NCBI GenBank assembly: GCA_016714975.1
Contig: JADKBR010000017.1
Location: 186,001 to 250,000 of the forward strand
Origin: Candidatus Dechloromonas phosphorivorans
Lineage (GTDB): Bacteria > Pseudomonadota > Gammaproteobacteria > Burkholderiales > Rhodocyclaceae
Length of the DNA stretch: 64,000 nucleotides
Reading direction: 5' to 3'
The position numbers were made by a program, and so were the translations under genes. A model generated the notes under the pieces. That model was not told where the DNA came from. It did no database searches and was given only the letters and a program-made list of their open reading frames with translations. Of this stretch, positions 61,745 to 64,000 are shown one piece after another; within the stretch, counting starts at the first letter, position 1; each line of letters opens with the position of its first letter.

Positions 61745-62645
61745 CTATCCCCAAATCCGGCGGGCGAGCCGCAGCGTGGACGCATGGATGGCGACCGTGT
61801 CCACGATCTGCCGGGCATAGCCGCCGGCCATGGCGACGGCGACCGGCGTGGCGTTCGCCTGGCAGCGCGGAACACAGGCGGTCCCGCTCGGCCAGGCCGG
61901 CGAAGCTCAGCGCGAGGCGGCCAAGCCGGTCATCGTGGTAAGGATCGGCACCGGCAAGGTAGATGACGAGATCTGGCCGGGCCAGGTCGAAGGCGGTATC
62001 CAGGCCCTCCGCAAGGCGGGTCACGTAGGCATCGTCGGTGCAGCCGTCGGGCAACTCGATGTCGAGGTCGCTGGCTTCCTTGGTGAACGGGAAGTTGCGT
62101 GCACCGTGGATCGAGAAGGTGAAGACGCGGTCGTCGCCGGCCAGGATGCTGGCAGTGCCGTTGCCTTGATGGACGTCGCAATCGACGATCAGCACCCGCT
62201 CGGCGCGACCTTCGGCCTGCATGGCACGGGCGGCGACGGCGGCATCGTTGAAGACGCAGAATCCCTCGCCCCGATCGCGGAAGGCATGGTGGGTGCCGCC
62301 GGCCAGGTTGGCCGACACCGCGCCGCTGCGCAGGGCCGAACGACAGGCGCAGATCGTCGCGTTCGCCGAGCGGTGCGAACGCTCGACCATGCTTGGGCTC
62401 TATGGGAAGCCGATGGCTTTTTGAGTCCTTTCCGGCAGTTGATCGCAACAGACCTGCCGGATGTAGTCGGGATCGTGGGCGCGCGCCAGTTCTTCGTCGC
62501 TGGCCGCGTGCGGCAGGTGAAAGTCGCTCGCGGAGAACTCCCCGCCGGCCAGCAGTTCGGCGCGCAGCCGGGCGTATTTTTCCATCGGGAAACGATGGCC
62601 GGGAGGCAGGGGGAGGACGAAGACGTCGGTGTAGAAAAGATCCAC
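61745..62645 (-). pseudogene. Histone deacetylase-family hydrolase with in-frame stop and frameshift
   Basis: Start MDLFYTDVFVLPLPPGHRFPMEKYARLR and ARAHDPDYIRQVC match class II HDAC-like amidohydrolases. At 62402-62400 an in-frame TAG stands where the family has Trp (IGFPWSP), and the same frame continues with MVERSHRSANATICA, NLAGGTHHAFRDRGEGFCVFND, VLIVDCDVHQGNGTA and IYLAGADPYHDDRLG, which carry the zinc and catalytic residues. After about 61870 the frame changes to VAVAMAGGYARQIVDTVAIHAS and ends with TAG at 61745. Substrate unknown, probably an acetylated amine. Confidence 0.82.
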
Positions 62646-62663
62646 CGCCGAGGTCTGCGCAGT

Positions 62664-63518
62664 TCAGTTCAGCGCGGCGGACAGCTTGCGGCGGAATTCA
62701 CGCACCAGGTCGTCGTACTGCTCGCTGCCGGCAAGAGCCTCGAAGATCTGCAGCAGGGCCTTGCGGCCGGCGCCTTCGTCGAAGAAACGGTCACTGACGA
62801 CGACCTCCAGCGCATTTTCGAGCGCTTCGCGAAAGCGGCTTTGGCCGGCGTAGGCACGTGCCAGATCAAGGCGGGTGGCGTGATCGGCCGGGTTGGCGGC
62901 GAGCTTCACTTCCAGTTCGCCGGTGTCGGCGGCGCAGGCGGCCAGCGCCAGACGGGCGCGCAGCGCATTGGCGCGATCGGCTTCAAGGGTGTATTCGCTG
63001 GCGAGCAACTGTCCGGCTTCGTCGTTGCGCCCAAGTTGCAACAGGACGTCGATGGCATCAAGGCGCACCGCCTCGTCGGCCGGCTGTTCGCGGCTGGCTT
63101 CCGAGAGCCTGGCCAGCGCCTCGTCAAGCCTGCCTTCGGCGACCAGGGCGGCGGCTTCCTGCGCGCAGGTTGCCGCCGGTAGCGGGCAGGGCGATGCGGT
63201 CGAGGAAGGCACGGATCTGGCCCTCCGGCAAGACGCCATTGAACTCGTCGACCAGTTTCCCCTGGAAGAGCACCTTGACCGAGGGATGCTGCGCACGCCG
63301 AAATGCTGCGCCAGCTCCGGATTCTGGTCGGCATCCACCTTGGCCAGCAGGAAGCGGCCGGCGTACTCCTCGGCGAGCTTTTCGAGCAGCGGCTTGATCG
63401 TCTTGCACGGTTCGCACCACGGCGCCCAGAAGTCGATGACCACGGGTACCCGCGACGATGGCTCGATGACCTTGGCTTCGAACTCTTCGATGGAAACGTC
63501 AAATGAAAACTGGAACAT
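62664..63518 (-). pseudogene. cnoX: Thioredoxin-TPR chaperedoxin (CnoX/YbbN-like), with compensating frameshifts
   Basis: From ATG 63518 the thioredoxin domain has WAPWCEPCK (Cys35, Cys38), IDFWAPWC, and VDADQNPELAQHFGVRSIP. The frame then shifts at a CCC run (about 63282) and returns near 63170 by a further two-base loss; the intervening frame restores SVKVLFQGKLVDEFNG. The C-terminal 170 residues form TPR-like repeats (ALARLSEASREQPADEAVRLD). As read the frame stays open, but about 38 residues are scrambled. CnoX protects proteins from oxidation and hands them to GroEL. WCEPC differs from the usual WCGPC. Confidence 0.78.
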
Positions 63519-63535
63519 GGATTGGACCCGGGGGA

Positions 63536-64000
63536 TTAGATTCTGGCGAATTCTACCGCCAGCCGCGGCGCGCGGGGCGATTCCAGAACAAGCGCCGGGG
63601 TGGACGCCTGCTTCAGCCAGCTGGCGAGATGTTCCGGGAAGCCGGGTGTGTCGGCAAGCGCGCCGGGGATGGTCATGGTCCGCAACTGGAGTGTGGCCTG
63701 AGAGCTGGCCAGTGGGGCGCCGGCGAGAGCGAGCCAGTGACCGGTGGTCGATTCCGCCCAAGTGTCAAGGTGGGCACAGAGCACTTGCGCGTAGCGCCCT
63801 TCTTCAAGCCAGTTGCTGGCCAGGGCAATGAGCAGCGACCAGTGGGCTTCGCCCTCGGTATCGAGAGGAAAATACGCCGCTGACTGCAGGCCAGGGAGGA
63901 AGGGCTGGATTCGCGCGGCGGCAACGGCCGGCTGGGTGGCGAGAAAGTCGTAGGGCAGAGGCTCGCTGTGGCCGTTGCAGACCTCATCGAGCAGCGTCAG
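63536..64000 (-). CDS. 3' part of a hypothetical protein, 5' end outside the window
   Basis: The minus-strand frame is open from the window end to a stop at 63536, giving 154 residues without a needed start codon. It reads CNGHSEPLPYDFLATQPAVAA, then FPLDTEGEAHWSLLIALASNWLEEGRYAQVL, then APLASSQATLQLRTM and PALVLESPRAPRLAVEFARI. The composition is that of a helical, soluble cytosolic protein. I recognise no family. It precedes cnoX by 17 bp on the same strand and is probably co-transcribed. Confidence 0.6.
   Translation of the reverse strand: MTLLDEVCNGHSEPLPYDFLATQPAVAAARIQPFLPGLQSAAYFPLDTEGEAHWSLLIALASNWLEEGRYAQVLCAHLDTWAESTTGHWLALAGAPLASSQATLQLRTMTIPGALADTPGFPEHLASWLKQASTPALVLESPRAPRLAVEFARI

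Noticed and set aside
62388..62402. Pyrrolysine or amber recoding in the HDAC-like gene
   Set aside because: A single TAG where relatives have Trp, no pyl genes in the window and heavy sequence damage nearby.
61830..63182. 450-residue plus-strand open frame
   Set aside because: Antisense to the HDAC-like and cnoX genes; it only appears long because those genes' frames are GC-rich.

Overview
GC-rich bacterial chromosome with long blocks of co-oriented, tightly packed genes. Class I PHA synthase with two acetoacetyl-CoA reductases and PhaR, a tig-clpP-clpX-lon-hupB-tRNA-Val block, divergent bamD/rluD-pgeF and many DUF748/DUF3293-type proteins point to a Betaproteobacterium. Rhodocyclales (the Accumulibacter, Propionivibrio, Dechloromonas neighbourhood) is my inference, not proven by a marker gene.

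Layout. 0-1.8 kb is accessory: a tyrosine-recombinase remnant beside an IS630-type element. 1.8-4.9 kb is a three-gene operon (Tat-signal small subunit, GMC oxidoreductase, membrane-anchored lipase) closed by a terminator. 5-17 kb is housekeeping: dnaQ-rnhA-methyltransferase, gloB, a large DUF748 protein, rmuC, bamD facing rluD-pgeF, and a ZIP transporter. 17.1-21.2 kb is the polyhydroxybutyrate locus. 21.2-30 kb holds suhB, trmJ, a broken HDOD gene, tRNA-Val, hupB and the Lon/ClpXP/trigger-factor proteostasis block, with a sigma-32-like promoter before lon. 30.2-34.5 kb is a four-gene operon of two arsenosugar-type glycosyltransferases, DUF3047 and a VTT-flavin disulfide reductase fusion. After a gene-poor gap comes an envelope/stress run (TerB, TerC, USP, BI-1, DUF2062, YqaA, CBS), then an NDH-SelD fusion, periplasmic msrB-msrA, a zinc-ribbon protein, a U32 peptidase-family gene, a methyltransferase and ettA, which has a near-consensus Fur box. 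50-55.6 kb holds a bactofilin, a GlrK-QseG-GlrR type signalling operon, a stand-alone lipoyl domain with an extra Cys cluster, and tRNA-Arg.

From about 55.7 to 63.3 kb nearly every gene is recognisable but broken by 1-2 base indels, and some have larger internal losses: COG4315 lipoprotein, ECF sigma, anti-sigma, SrpA-type catalase, nadC, FMN-binding glutamate synthase, nnr, histone-deacetylase-like protein, cnoX. Similar lesions occur at 22.8-23.6, 45.1-47.0 and 50.0-50.7 kb. Several indels lie in short homopolymers and hit genes expected to be needed, so consensus or assembly error is the leading explanation for many. The deletion-type lesions could be either real or misassembled.

Functionally the window combines carbon storage (PHB), protein quality control, redox repair (Msr, SelD, flavin reductases, catalase) and envelope biogenesis. 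I see no CRISPR array, prophage or complete defence island.
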